From Adiantum capillus-veneris (lineage: Eukaryota > Streptophyta > Polypodiopsida > Polypodiales > Pteridaceae), in the NCBI GenBank assembly GCA_014529385.2, contig CM043969.1, positions 74,508,676 through 74,572,675 of the forward strand: 64,000 bases of DNA. Direction: 5' to 3'. A program made the translations under genes and the position numbers. The notes under the pieces were generated by a model that was not told where the DNA came from, ran no database searches, and saw nothing but the letters and a program-made list of their open reading frames with translations. Position 1 is the stretch's first letter. Every line of letters begins with the position of its first letter. Below, piece after piece: positions 11,032 to 22,286 of the stretch.

Positions 11032-11426
11032 GTTTGATGATCATTGATCACTCGACTCTTGAGTCTAGACTCTTGAGTCTACGACTCTACCTACTACATA
11101 GCCCTTTGTACTTTTTGTTATCCTTGAGGCCTCAGGCTTGTCCTAAGTCCTTAAGGCTTTTTGACTCTTGAGCCCTTGTGGCATGCACTTCTCATTTTGT
11201 ATCCATCGATCATCGATGTTTTATTAGCACATTTCAGCCTATATGACTCGTGTTCTTTGGTCTATTTAGTGTAAATTTATGGTCAAAGTGATGCTCTATG
11301 TGTGTGGCATGTGTGTAGGTCGAAAAATGCCAAAAAAACTCTCTTTTTTTTTTGCTGTTCCGACCCCCGTCCCCGTAACCTGACTTTTGCCGTCCCGACC
11401 CCGACCTGTCGTCCCATGTAACTATG

Positions 11427-11434
11427 CTTTGGTA
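11427..11434 (+). repeat. right 8-bp target-site duplication of hAT copy 1
   Basis: CTTTGGTA, identical to 8236-8243. Confidence 0.9.
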
Positions 11435-14400
11435 TCCTACTTCAATTTTGTTGTAGAGCCATGCTTTTAGCCAGGAAGCGGATGTATCTTTGGCTACATT
11501 TTGGGAGCCAAAAGAGGTTTGTGGCAAGTGGTCTTGGCTTGGATTTTTCCTAGTGTAGTTGTACTTTTTGTAGCTCGCTAGCAAAAGAGATTTGACCAAC
11601 AGAGGACCCTCTATTCTAGCTCGATCAACCTCTCGTCAAAGATGATTGGAGATTTATGTCAAAGGTCTTTTCTTAGCCTTGATCTTGGTTTGTACTTATT
11701 TACGAAGGCTTACCATGCCAAAAAAGCACACTATTGAGAGTATTAGGACCTGAAGACATGACATGATCATCCACACAGTGGATGTTTCCGTGTGCCAAAA
11801 AGCACACGTCTATGGGAGTATTAAAACGTAAACAAAAAATAACTTTTGATTATTCGACAAGAAAATTAATTTCTCTACATGCCCCTTCAGAATTGAAAAA
11901 GCTTGAATCTACCAAAAATAAGAATTGGAACATGGTTATGGAGGTAGTGTTGATGAAATATGACTTAATGTCATTGACATAGTCTAAAAATGGTCAGTTG
12001 TAGGCTCCTAAGCATCATAAGCTTAGTATCCAAGGAAATAGAATAGATCAAGCCATACCCTTGCTCATGGGTAATGCTTAATGTCGGAATTGGCTCTCGA
12101 TTGGCTCCTTTATTTTTTTGTATTGTACTCATTGAGCACTTGGAACAACTTCATAATTTGATATCCAGGACCTCTTAAGATCTTGCTACACTTGCACAAG
12201 GTCTTAAGATCCTATAAAGTGAACAAAGAGAAGTTTCTCTCTTGGCGTACAATTGTAGACAGATGTTGGATCCTTGCAACTTCAATGACTCTTATGAATC
12301 ATATATTCACAAACTGCAAGACAACAACAAGTGCAACTTTCTTAAGGTAGAAACATTGGTCTCTTTGGAAGATACGGCAATCATTATGCTTACTATGTTA
12401 CACTCGGTTAAAGGGATTTCTATTTAGCCTTGATTACTTTTTGGGTAGGGGGTATTGGATTGAAATAATTGAAACTAAAGCTCTAGAGCTAGGTGGGACC
12501 CAAAGTCCTTTGACTTTCTTATCATGATCTAAAAAACCAAAAAAGAGGCATTTACATGATTTATGGTGTAGATATTCAAAAAGTCAATGGATAAGCACAT
12601 TGCAAGCCTTTGAGCCCATCAACACACGATCACCCCTTTTTCTATAATGGCATGCTCTTGGGAACCAATAGTTGAGACTACACTACCACCTTGTCTTTTA
12701 TGGATCTCTTGGTGAATACGCTCTTCCAACTAGCTGGTATATGTATATGCAATTCAAATTTACTTGAGGCATGTTATCTCTAATGGGCTTTGGAAATTTG
12801 AAGCTCCTTCTGTGACAAAGTTTGGCCATTTTGGAAGGCATCATAAAATATTCTCTTGATCTACCTTTTAAGCCCTTTGAGATTTTTTTGTATGTGTTGC
12901 ATTTTGTAATACTCATCTTATGGGCATGTATCAATGAGAATCATAGATTCTAACCTTGAGATGCGGCATGCTACAAAAGTTTCTTTTGCATGTTTTTTAT
13001 AAGAAGTGCTTACCTATAATGACTTAGTCTTTCATAAAAAGTTGCAATATGACTTGTTCTTTTTTATATGACTTATTCTTTCACAAGAACTTGCAACACT
13101 TGAGTTTTGTGCTTGCTTGATTGGGTCTTTGGTCAAATAAGAAAAATTGAGGAAACTACTATACAAGAAAAAAATTGTTGCATTATGTAATACTCATCTT
13201 ATAAAGATCTATTGATGGGCATCAAAGATCCTCGACCTTGGAATGGGGCATGCTACCAACGTACCTTTTGCATGTTCTTTATAGGAAGTGCTTACCTATA
13301 TTTGTTAACTATTGCTCAAGTAGATAAGTGGCAAATAAAAATATGGTTCCAAGTTGATCAAGATAGTTGTAGTTTTAATTTCACTTAGTTCTTCCTTATG
13401 GCTCTATACAGCCGATCTCAATGTCTCCTATGCCTTCTTTTCACTTCAAGTGAGGAATGGTGTATAGAGTGATTTGCAAGTCCCAAGGTAGTAATAATCA
13501 CAGAACTTTTATAGATTATGTCCCACTGACATCAACCTTCTTTAATGATGTTGAGTAGGTTCTTTCTATGTAGTCCACATCCTTTTGTTGTAACAAATGT
13601 CTATTTTTTTCTACATTGGACCTTTTGGGGTTACTCCTTTTTTTGACGTATGAGTCCCCTCGTGAATTTACCTTGATCTAGTGAGAATCAACCCTTTTCA
13701 AAAGATTCTATATATCATTGAACTCAATATTTCATAACATCAAAAGTCTCCTCTTTTTATGCTCAAGTTGAAGTCTAGCTTGCTGTAATGGTAAATTTTT
13801 CTTAATTTAGTAATAAACACTACAAAAGAGTCAAAGGAGATAACAATATCCCATTGTGAACATTACCCATTGTATTGCCTTTCCACAACGGACTATTCAC
13901 CTAGTACTAGCCATCAGCAACAAAGGTAAGCAAGCTAGAATACATGCACTTTGACCCAGTACACCATTTAGACTCAAATCCAAATGGCTTTGCTACTGTT
14001 AATATTTGGGGGAAAATTACCTTCAACTACTTTTAGGTTTTAGAGGCTCTATCAAAGCTTTTTTGTTAGCAGCTATTGTTGGTACATTTTTACAAAAGAA
14101 ATTACAATTGTGATACAAGCACTTTGGAGGGATCAGAGTGATAGATGTGGTACTTAATTAGTGAATATGAGAGTAGAGATGAGGCTATTTATATAAGGGG
14201 TAGCCAAAAGTGATAGGATAGGATAGATTTGGTAGATCAATAGAATTATGATAACCTTTTCTAGGACTCGGTCATTACAACTTATCCTAACAATTCTTCC
14301 TTATTATATATAGGTGGTCAACCTTTGCGATGAACTATGAGAGAAGGTAGAATAATGTTGGTGGCTTTGGGTAAAAGAATATTAAAATAGGTTGACCAAT

Positions 14401-15031
14401 TTTCTTAGAGGGAGTGACACATGGAAGAAAAGGCTCACAAGCTGGATGACCATAGTGCACATCATGAGTCGTACTCCCCCCTTCCAATTGAAGAAGCAAA
14501 ACCTCCCTCAAAAGCAGCTCACAAAAAAATCAAATAGGAAAGGTTGGAAAATAGATCATCAGATGCAGATAAAGGTTAGTCTTACCATGGATCAAAAGAC
14601 ATGGGAAGTGTCTAGCCACTTTGCAAGCGCTTTAAGATTCACGCTGCTTCTATTATTGCATTGCTGGCTTTTAAAACATTGGTCAATTATATGGTGAGTC
14701 CATTTGTAAAATTGCATTTCTTTAAATTTTTTGTTAAGATGGCTTGGGTGGTGAAGTGTCAAACAAGGGTAGTGGTGGCACTTTTATCAAATTCCACGAG
14801 GATAAAAATCATTTTCTGATACCATCTATCAACCTACCTTGAGCAAAGTGATAATTTTAGCAATGCTCTCTTTCTTAGCAAGACTATTAAGAAGTAAGAC
14901 CTTTTTGCTCTGGTGTCATTTGGAGGATACTATGGACAATTGCTTTAACATAAGATGTAGTGTATCTCTCAAGTTTTTATTGAAGTGGATTGGTAGAGTG
15001 ATAAGTAAGAATGCAAAGATACATCTTAAGT
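11435..15031. other. AT-rich region without recognised genes
   Basis: Open frames are short and show no motif. The only structure I can support is an internal direct duplication (see 12885-13310). A TGGTATCAGA-like sequence on the minus strand near 14814-14824 could be a stray LTR-element primer site, but no LTR was found beside it. Confidence 0.4.
12885..13310 (+). repeat. diverged direct duplication of about 120 bp
   Basis: The block from GTTGCATTTTGTAATACTCA through GAAGTGCTTACCTATA (about 12896-13018) recurs with substitutions and small indels at about 13172-13299. Both copies share the core GGCATGCTAC and TTTTGCATGTT. No coding capacity is seen. Confidence 0.6.
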
Positions 15032-16077
15032 AATTGCTTTGAATAGTTTATATTATCACAAGAAGTTGATTTGAGAGATTCCCAAACCTCCTTTTCCATC
15101 TTGGTAAGATCTAGATGATGGAGTAGATAGCGCAATGATAGCATGTCTTGCTTTGTTTTTTCTTCCTAACTTGAGTGTTGAGCCGAATTGTAGTGAATGT
15201 GCTTGGTTTTATCTTGTGTGGTGGCTTTCCACACACCTACGGTCATCATAAGAAATTGCATCTTTGCCTGCGCAAAGAAAAGTATGTCCTTGAGAACTTG
15301 TCAATCACAAGTGTGTACTTCGAGACTCTCAAGTGTAGCCATGATAAGCTTCTTGAGAATAAGCTCTTGAGAATGAGATTTTAAGATCCTTATCGAATGT
15401 AAAAGGTTGATGAAAACTCTCTAATATTAACCATAGTCACTGGGGATGCCTATTTTTGGGCTCCCCGTCTCCACTTTTTGGTCTCGCCCTCTTTTTTACA
15501 CTAGAAATCCATTTGAGCCCCGTCCCCCATCCCCACTCCTCGGGAGGTGTCCCTTGTGACTAAGGTATTAACTCACATAAGAGAGACTTTTGAAAGTACT
15601 CTCCAAAGTGTTGACACTCTTCATGAACCATGAAGAGCTTCAACACAATTCAAAAGTGTTGAAGCTCTTCATTAACCATAAAGTAAAGAGCATTTCACAA
15701 AATATAAACTATCTAGAATTTATCACATCCATTGTTGCTTAGATTTGTTTCTTAGAAAAAAAGATTAATGATTGAAAGCAATGCAAATATGGTTTGATGA
15801 CTTGAACTTGAAAATTTTGGACTATCAAGCACGAGGTTTCTACATGGTAGATGTGTGCATTCAAGTGAAACTTGGTTAATTAATACTATACAAATATCTA
15901 GGGGTAACTCTAGAAACTCAAAACTATATACTAATATTGCCCAATTATTTTCCTTTAAAGAATATTATTCTCTCTCTGAGTGTCAAATAAAAATTTGATT
16001 TTCTATTACAACATGGGGTGTACGCGGATGTCTAATGTAATGTGCAATGGAAGTGATTAATGGTGAATGCTCAAGAT
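15032..16077 (+). repeat. array unit 1 (left-truncated)
   Basis: Begins at AATTGCTTTGAATAG and lacks the first ~30 bp of the unit. It carries a MITE at 15432-15564 and the hairpin cluster at 15608-15672. Its copy of the 72-codon frame is stopped by an in-frame TAA near 15878. The segment just before the MITE is shortened relative to units 3 and 5. Confidence 0.85.
15432..15564 (+). mobile_element. hAT-type MITE in array unit 1
   Basis: Runs from CATAGTCACTGGGGATGCC to CCCTTGTGACTAAG, with one change in the right terminus (CTAAG for CTATG). Its flank has GTATTAAC on the right; the left flank is altered (ATATTAAC). Confidence 0.75.
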
Positions 16078-16537
16078 GAGTGCTCAATGCGTACTCAAGG
16101 TTCCTTTTAATTGCTTTGAATAGTTGATATTATCACAAGAAGTTAATTTGAGAGATTCCCAAACCTCCTTTTCCATCTTGGTAAGATCTAGATGATGGAG
16201 TAGATAGAGCAATGATATCATGTGTTCTTTGCTTTTTCTTCCTAACTTGAGTGTTGAGCCAAATTGTAGTGAATGTGCTTGGTTTTATCTTGTGTGGTGG
16301 CTTTCCACACACCTACATTCATCATAAGAAGTTGCATCTTTGCCTGCGCAAAGAAAAGTCTGTCCTTGAGAACTTGTCAATCACAAGTGTGTACTTTTAG
16401 ACTCTCAACTGTGGCCATGATAAGCTTCTTGAGAATGGGATTCTAAGATCCTTATTGGATGTAAAAGGCTGATGAAAACTCTCTAATAAACTTAGACAGA
16501 CAAAAAACTCTAGTATTTTAAAAGCCATGGGTAATAA

Positions 16538-16651
16538 CTATTTTTGGGCTTCCCGTCCCCAGTTTTTCCTCTTGCCCTCTTTTTTACACTAGAAATCCAT
16601 TTGAGCCCCGTCCCCCATCCCCACTCCTCCGGACGTGTCCTTGTGACAATG
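16538..16651 (+). mobile_element. left-truncated hAT-type MITE in unit 2
   Basis: Begins directly at CTATTTTTGGGC, missing CATAGTCACTGGGGATGC, and ends CCTTGTGACAATG. The same deletion is present in unit 4, so the two units share an ancestor. Confidence 0.7.
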
Positions 16652-16856
16652 GTATTAACTTACATAAGAGAGACTTTTGAAAGTACTCTCCAAAGTGTTG
16701 ACACTCTTCATGAACCATGAAAAGCTTCAACACAATTCAAAAGTGTTGAAGCTCTTCATGAACCATAAAGTAAAGGCATTTCACAAAATGTAAACTATCT
16801 AGAATTTATCACATCCATTGTTGCTTAGATTTGTTTCTTAGAACTAAGATTAATGA

Positions 16857-17075
16857 TTGAAAGCAATGCAAATATGGTTTGATGACTTGAACTTGAAAAT
16901 TTTGGACTATCAAGCACGAGGTTTCTACATGGTAGATGTGTGCATTCAAGTGAAACTTAGTTATTTAATACTATACAAATATCTAAGGGTAACTCTGGAA
17001 ACTCAGAACTATATACTAATATTGCCCAATTATTTGCCTTTAAGGAATATTAGTTTCTCTCTGAGTGTCTCATAA
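16857..17075 (+). CDS. small open frame repeated in the array, unknown
   Basis: Opens at a TTG (16857); the first ATG is at 16866, giving about 69 residues beginning MQIWFDDLNLKILDYQ. Near-identical frames occur at 19157-19375, 20244-20462, 21366-21587 (one extra in-frame codon) and 22491-22709; unit 1 has a stop. I do not recognise the protein. The units are so similar that intact frames may simply reflect recent duplication and need not mean the frame is translated. Confidence 0.2.
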   Translation: MKAMQIWFDDLNLKILDYQARGFYMVDVCIQVKLSYLILYKYLRVTLETQNYILILPNYLPLRNISFSLSVS

Positions 17076-17435
17076 ATGTTCGATTTTCTATTACAACATG
17101 GGATGTACGCGGAAGTCTAATGTAATGTGCAATGGAAGTGATTGATAGTGAATGCTCAGGCATTAGGAAAAATCTGGACTCCCCATGGGCCTTGTAAGGA
17201 TCCCTAATTTTAAGGGATTAGCTACTAAATTGTTGGCCCTTGGGGGACATAGAAAACTACTACTAGGGTCAATGGTGGTTTTTTAGGCTCTTAAATGCAA
17301 CACCTCATATAAAAAGCTCTCATATTGAAGAAAGATATATATGACTTTTTTTGAAATTAGGTTGATAATACCTTTCTGCCTCAAAAGCACTTGCAAAAGT
17401 GAGTTTGCCAATTTGATTGGTCCGTGTGGCAGCTT

Positions 17436-17550
17436 TCAAATTTTGAAATGGTATAATTTTCAAAGGAAAGCTTTTGAAAACAAGTTAAATAAATTTTCAA
17501 ATTTTGAAATGGTATAATTTTCAAAGGAAGGCTTTCGAAAACAAGTTAAA
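17436..17550 (+). repeat. short tandem duplication inside the TIR element
   Basis: A block containing CAAATTTTGAAATGGTATAA, then TTTTCAAAGGAAAGC and AAAACAAGTTAAATAA, occurs twice in a row with a few differences. Confidence 0.8.
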
Positions 17551-17892
17551 TAATTTATTTTTGTTCGTGAGCTCTAGGCAATTAGCTTATAAAGGGTAAC
17601 CGACGAAGCGAAACTGTGACAGGCTGGAGCCCTGTGGAGCGTATAGCGTGGAGCCGTGGGAGCACATAACCTCAAGGCAACGTGGACTAGAAAGAAGTGC
17701 ATGCGTATTAAGCATGTCAGGCAGCTTCATCGATACGCGGCAAACCTTGCAGGTTCAGTGAATGGGAGAAGGCCGCGTGCGCTCTGAGGCAAGGAGGGAG
17801 TTAATGCAGATGACGCTAGGAGGAAGGGAGGGATGGAGCTGCATGCACTTGCGAAGCATCTTCTGCGACCGTTCCTTTTGCACTTTTGTCTC

Positions 17893-18012
17893 AGGCAGCG
17901 GCCCATGAAGGCGAGGCTTTATTCAAATATAAGTGGGTAGCATGGTCCTCCTGCAGAGTTGCCTCAGATAGTGGCCCATGAAGGCGATGCTTTATTTGAA
18001 TATAAGTGGGCA
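17893..18012 (+). repeat. direct duplication inside the TIR element
   Basis: GGCCCATGAAGGCGA, then GCTTTATT and ATATAAGTGGG, occurs twice with starts about 70 bp apart. Confidence 0.75.
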
Positions 18013-18817
18013 ACAATGACTGGCTGAGCTCATTTGCACGCCCCAAAAAGCCTTAAAGCCTTCGTATATATTATACTTTCCTTTGCCAATTCTGCATTTA
18101 GATTAATGGGCAATATGACTTACGAGAGGGAACTGAACACCCTTGGCCCACTTAAACCATGGTAATGGCTTGAGAAACCGCTTATGACTTGGAAAACCAC
18201 TAGAGCAAAGGGGACAACATATGACACGCCTAATATTCTTGAGGCTCTAGGTGATATCCCAGCTCTCACCCCATTGGCTAGTTCTTAACCTCCCCTTAAT
18301 CAAAGAGCCCCATGGAGAGTCCATCTTTTTCCTAATGGATGAGTGCTCAATGCGTACTCGAGGTTCCTTTTAATTGCTTTGAATAGTTGATATTATCACA
18401 AGAGGTTAATTTGAGAAATTCCCAAACCTCCTTTTCCATATTGGTAAGATCTAGATGATGGAGTAGATAGAGCAATGATAGCATGTGTTGCTTTGTTTTT
18501 TCTTTCTAACTTGAGTGTTGAGCCGAATTGTAGTGAATGTGCTTGGTTTTATCTTGTGTAATGGCTGTCCACACACCTACATTCATCATAAAGAAGTAGC
18601 ATCTTTGCCTGCACAAAGAAAAGTATGTCCTTGAAAACTTGTCAATCACAAGTGTGTACTTTTAGACTCTCAAGTGTGGCCATGATAAGCTTCTTGAGAA
18701 TAAGCTCTTGAGAATGAGATTTTAAGATCCTTATCGAATGTAAAAGGATGATGACAACTCTCTAATAAACTTAGAGAGACAAAATGCTATGGTATTTACA
18801 AAGCCATGGGTATTAAC

Positions 18818-18950
18818 CATAGTCACTGGGGATGCCTATTTTTGGGCTTCCCATCCCCACTTTTTCATCTCGCTCTCTTTTTTACACTAGAAATCCATTT
18901 GAGCCCCGATCCCCATCCCCACTCCTCGGGACGTGTCCCTTGTGACTATG
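18818..18950 (+). mobile_element. hAT-type MITE with intact ends, unit 3 (133 bp)
   Basis: Runs from CATAGTCACTGGGGATGCC to GTCCCTTGTGACTATG, so the complement of the right end is CATAGTCACAAGGGAC. A perfect 8-bp direct repeat GTATTAAC flanks it at 18810-18817 and 18951-18958. The termini match the CATAGTYACA-GGGACG ends of the two large hAT copies. It has no coding capacity. Confidence 0.88.
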
Positions 18951-18993
18951 GTATTAACTCACATAAGAGAGACTTCAGAAAGTACTCTCCAAA

Positions 18994-19058
18994 GTGTTGA
19001 CACTCTTCATGAACCATGAAGAGCTTCAACACAATTCAAAAGTGTTGAAGCTCTTCAT
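18994..19058 (+). other. three-arm inverted-repeat cluster (potential hairpins)
   Basis: GTGTTGACACTCTTCATG, then CATGAAGAGCTTCAACAC, then GTGTTGAAGCTCTTCAT follow each other in alternating orientation with spacers of 3 and 9 bases. Arms 2 and 3 form a perfect 17-bp stem; arms 1 and 2 pair with two mismatches. It recurs in every array unit (for example 15608-15672), with a mismatch in arm 2 of units 2 and 4. The role, if any, is unknown. Confidence 0.85.
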
Positions 19059-19461
19059 TAACCATAAAGTAAAGAGCATTTCACATAATATAAACTATCT
19101 AGAATTTATCACATCCATTGTTGCTTAGATTTATTTCTTAGAAAAAAGATTAATGATTGAAAGCAATGCAAATATGGTTTGATGACTTGAACTTGAAAAT
19201 TTTGGACTATCAAGCACGAGGTTTCTACATGGTAGATGTGTGCATTCAAGTGAAACTTGGTTATTTAACACTATCTAAATATCTATGGGTAACTCTAGAA
19301 ACTCAAAACTATATACTAATATTGCATAATTATTTGCCTTTAAAAAATATTATTTTCTCACTGAGTGTCAAATAAATGTTTAATTTTCTTTTACAACATG
19401 GGGTGTACGCGGAAGTCTAATGTAATGTGCAATGGAAGTGATTGATGGTGAATGCTCAGGA

Positions 19462-20547
19462 TGAGTGCTCAATGCATACTCAAGGTTCCTTTTAATTGCT
19501 TTGAATAGTTGATATTATCACAAGAAGTTAATTTGAGAGATTCCCAAACCTCCTTTTCCATCTTGGTAAGATCTAGATGATGGAGTAGATAGAGCAATGA
19601 TAGCATGTGTTGCTTTGGTTTTTCTTCCTAATTTGAGTGTTGAGCTGAATTGTAGTGAAAGTGCTTGGTTTTATCTTGTGTGGTGGCTTTCCACACACCT
19701 ACATTCCATCATAAGAAGTTGCATTTTTGACTGCGCAAAGAAAAGGATGTCCTTGAGAACTTGTCAATCACAAGTGTGTACTTTTAGACTCTGAAGTGTG
19801 GCCATGATAAGCTTCTTGAGAATGGGATTCTAAGATCCTTATTGGATGTAAAAGGCTGATGACAACTCTCTAATAAACTTAGAGAGACAAAAAACTCTAG
19901 TATTTTAAAAGCCATGGGTATTAACTATTTTTGGACTTCTCGTCCCCAGTTTTTCCTCTTGCCCTCTTTTTTACACTAGAAATCCATTTGAGCCCCGTCC
20001 CCCATCCCCACTCCTCCGGACGTGTCCTTGTGACAATGGTATTAACTCACATAAGAGAGACTTTTGAAAGTACTCTCCAAAGTGTTGACACTCTTCGTGA
20101 ACCATGAAAAGCTTCAACACAATTCAAAAGTGTTGAAGCTCTTCATGAACCATAAAGTAAAGGCATTTCACAAAATGTAAACTATCTAGAATTTATCACA
20201 TCCATTGTTGCTTAGATTTGTTTCTTAGAACTAAGATTAATGGTTGAAAGCAATGCAAATATGGTTTGATGACTTGAACTTGAAAATTTTGGACTATCAA
20301 GCACGAGGTTTCTACATGGTAGATGTGTGCATTCAAGTGAAACTTAGTTATTTAATACTATGCAAATATCTAAGGGTAACTCTAGAAACTCAAAACTATA
20401 TACTAATATTGCCCAATTATTTGCCTTTAAGGAATATTATTTTCTCTCTGAGTGTCTCATAAATGTTCGATTTTCTATTACAACATGGGATGTACACGGA
20501 AGTCTAATGTAATCTGCAATGGAAGTGATTGATGGTGAATGCTCAGG
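19462..20547 (+). repeat. array unit 4
   Basis: Carries the left-truncated MITE (19925-20038) and the 72-codon frame (20244-20462). Its left part shares GCATACTCAAGG with unit 6; its right part resembles unit 2. Confidence 0.9.
19925..20038 (+). mobile_element. left-truncated hAT-type MITE in unit 4
   Basis: Same missing left end as in unit 2, ending CCTTGTGACAATG. Confidence 0.7.
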
Positions 20548-21676
20548 ATGAGTGCTCAATGCGTACTCGAGGTTCCTTTTAATTGCTTTGAATAGTTGAT
20601 ATTATCACAAGAGGTTAATTTGAGAAATTCCCAAACCTCCTTTTCCATATTGGTAAGATCTAGATGATGGAGTAGATAGAGCAATGATAGCATGTGTTGC
20701 TTTGTTTTTTCTTTCTAACTTGAGTGTTGAGCCGAATTGTAGTGAATGTGCTTGGTTTTATCTTGTGTAATGGCTGTCCACACACCTACATTCATCATAA
20801 AGAAGTAGCATCTTTGCCTGCACAAAGAAAAGTATGTCCTTGAAAACTTGTCAATCACAAGTGTGTACTTTTAGACTCTCAAGTGTGGCCATGATGAGCT
20901 TCTTGAGAATAAGCTCTTGAGAATGAGATTTTAAGAGCCTTATCGAATGTAAAAGGATGATGACAACTCTCTAATAAACTTAGAGAGACAAAATGCCATG
21001 GTATTTACAAAGCCATGGGTATTAACCATAGTCACAGGGGATGCCTATTTTTGGGCTTCCCATCCCCACTTTTTCATCTCGCTCTCTTTTTTACACTAGA
21101 AATCCATTTGAGCCCCGTTCCCCATCCGCACTCCTCGGGAAGGGGCCCCACTGACTATGGTATTAACTCACATAAGAGAGACTTCAGAAAGTACTCTCCA
21201 AAGTGTTGACACTCTTCATGAACCATGAAGAGCTTCAACACAATTCAAAAGTGTTGAAGCTCTTCATTAACCATAAAGTAAAGAGCATTTCACATAATAT
21301 AAACTATCTAGAATTTATCACATCCATTGTTGCTTAGATTTATTTCTTAGAAAAAAGATTAATGATTGAAAGCAATGCAAATATGGTTTGATGACTTGAA
21401 CTTGAAAATTTTGGACTATCAAGCACGAGGTTTCTACATGGTAGATGTGTGCATTCAAGTGAAACTTGGTTATTTAACACTATCTAAATATCTATGGGTA
21501 ACTGATCTAGAAACTCAAAACTATATACTAATATTGCATAATTATTTGCCTTTAAAGAATATTATTTTCTCACTGAGTGTCAAATAAATGTTTAATTTTC
21601 TTTTACAACATGGGGTGTACGCGGAAGTCTAATGTAATGTGCAATGGAAGTGATTGATGGTGAATGCTCAGGATGA
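20548..21676 (+). repeat. array unit 5
   Basis: Close match to unit 3, with complete MITE (21027-21159) and the 72-codon frame (21366-21587), which has one inserted codon. Confidence 0.9.
21027..21159 (+). mobile_element. hAT-type MITE in unit 5 (133 bp)
   Basis: Starts CATAGTCACAGGGGATGCC and ends CCACTGACTATG, with GTATTAAC on both sides (21019-21026 and 21160-21167). The right terminus has extra changes. Confidence 0.85.
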
Positions 21677-21719
21677 GTGCTCAATGCATACTCAAGGTTC
21701 CTTTTAATTGCTTTGAATA

Positions 21720-21830
21720 GTTGATATTATCACAAGAAGTTAATTTGAGAGATTCCCAAACCTCCTTTTCCATCTTGGTAAGATCTAGATGATGGAGTAG
21801 ATAGAGCAATGATAGCATGTGTTGCTTTGT
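21720..21830 (-). pseudogene. copia-gag-like relic, present in every array unit
   Basis: On the minus strand one frame reads LDLTKMEKEVWESLKL followed by TSCDNINYSKQLK, resembling the region around the conserved tryptophan of Ty1/copia-type gag proteins. An adjoining frame gives KATHAIIALS. Frames are broken and no pol sequence follows. If right, the array arose from a piece of a copia element. The match is short, so the call is tentative. Confidence 0.3.
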
Positions 21831-22158
21831 TTTTTCTTCCTAATTTGAGTGTTGCGCTGAATTGTAGTGAATGTGCTTGCTTGGTTTTATCTTGTGTGGT
21901 GGCTTTCCACACACCTACATTCCATCATAAGAAGTTGCATTTTTGACTGTGCAAAGAAAAGGATGTCCTTGAGAACTTGTCCATCACAAGTGTGTACTTT
22001 TAGACTCTCAAGTGTGGCCATGATAAGCTTCTTGAGAATAAGCTCTTGAGAATGAGATTTTAAGATCCTTATCGAATGTAAAAGGATGATGACAACTCTC
22101 TAATAAACTTAGAGAGACAAAATGCTATGGTATTTACAAAGCCATGGGTATTAAGTTC

Positions 22159-22286
22159 CATAGTCACAGGGGATGCCTATTTTTTGGCTTCTCGTCCCCA
22201 CTTTTTTGTCTCACCCTCTTTTACACTAGAAATCCATTTGAGCCCCATTCCCCATCCTCACTCCTCGGGACTCCCTTGTGACTATG
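22159..22286 (+). mobile_element. hAT-type MITE in unit 6 (128 bp)
   Basis: Starts CATAGTCACAGGGGATGCC and ends CCCTTGTGACTATG. The left flank reads GTATTAAGTTC, a change of the GTATTAAC seen in other units; the right flank is GTATTAAC. Confidence 0.82.

Larger units (their letters stand above)
8244..11426 (+). mobile_element. hAT DNA transposon, copy 1 (3,183 bp, complete ends)
   Basis: Both ends are visible. The left end is CATAGTTACAGGGGACGG and the complement of the right end is CATAGTTACATGGGACGACA. A perfect 8-bp duplication CTTTGGTA flanks the element. Subterminal DNA on both sides is rich in GGGACGG/CCGTCCC-type motifs, as expected for transposase-binding regions. Inside is one transposase gene on the plus strand with a TATA box at about 8519. 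The gene is disabled by several lesions, so this copy probably cannot move itself, but its ends look usable in trans. A related, reversed copy lies at 29954-32846, and a MITE with similar ends lies in the tandem array at 15-22.8 kb. Confidence 0.92.
16078..17160 (+). repeat. array unit 2
   Basis: Full-length unit whose MITE lacks its left end (16538-16651). It carries the 72-codon open frame at 16857-17075 and ends at AATGCTCAGG, where the 1,177-bp TIR element is inserted. Confidence 0.88.
17161..18337. mobile_element. 1,177-bp non-autonomous DNA element with TIRs, inserted in the array
   Basis: The left end reads CATTAGGAAAAATCTGGACT and the complement of the right end CATTAGGAAAAAGATGGACT; similarity extends about 29 bp, to CCATGGG. 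The array sequence is contiguous on both sides (GCTCAGG and GATGAGTG join to the normal GCTCAGGATGAGTG), so the insertion is precise with at most one duplicated base. Inside are two short tandem duplications (about 17436-17550 and 17893-18012) and no coding frame. The superfamily cannot be assigned because no clear target duplication is visible. Confidence 0.8.
18343..19461 (+). repeat. array unit 3
   Basis: Full unit with complete MITE (18818-18950), hairpin cluster (18994-19058) and 72-codon frame (19157-19375). It shares diagnostic variants with unit 5. Confidence 0.9.

Noticed and set aside
18806-19000. 64-codon frame repeated in units 3 and 5 (MGINHSHWGCLFLG...)
   Set aside because: It is the MITE sequence and its flank read as protein; the sequence conservation is explained by the element.
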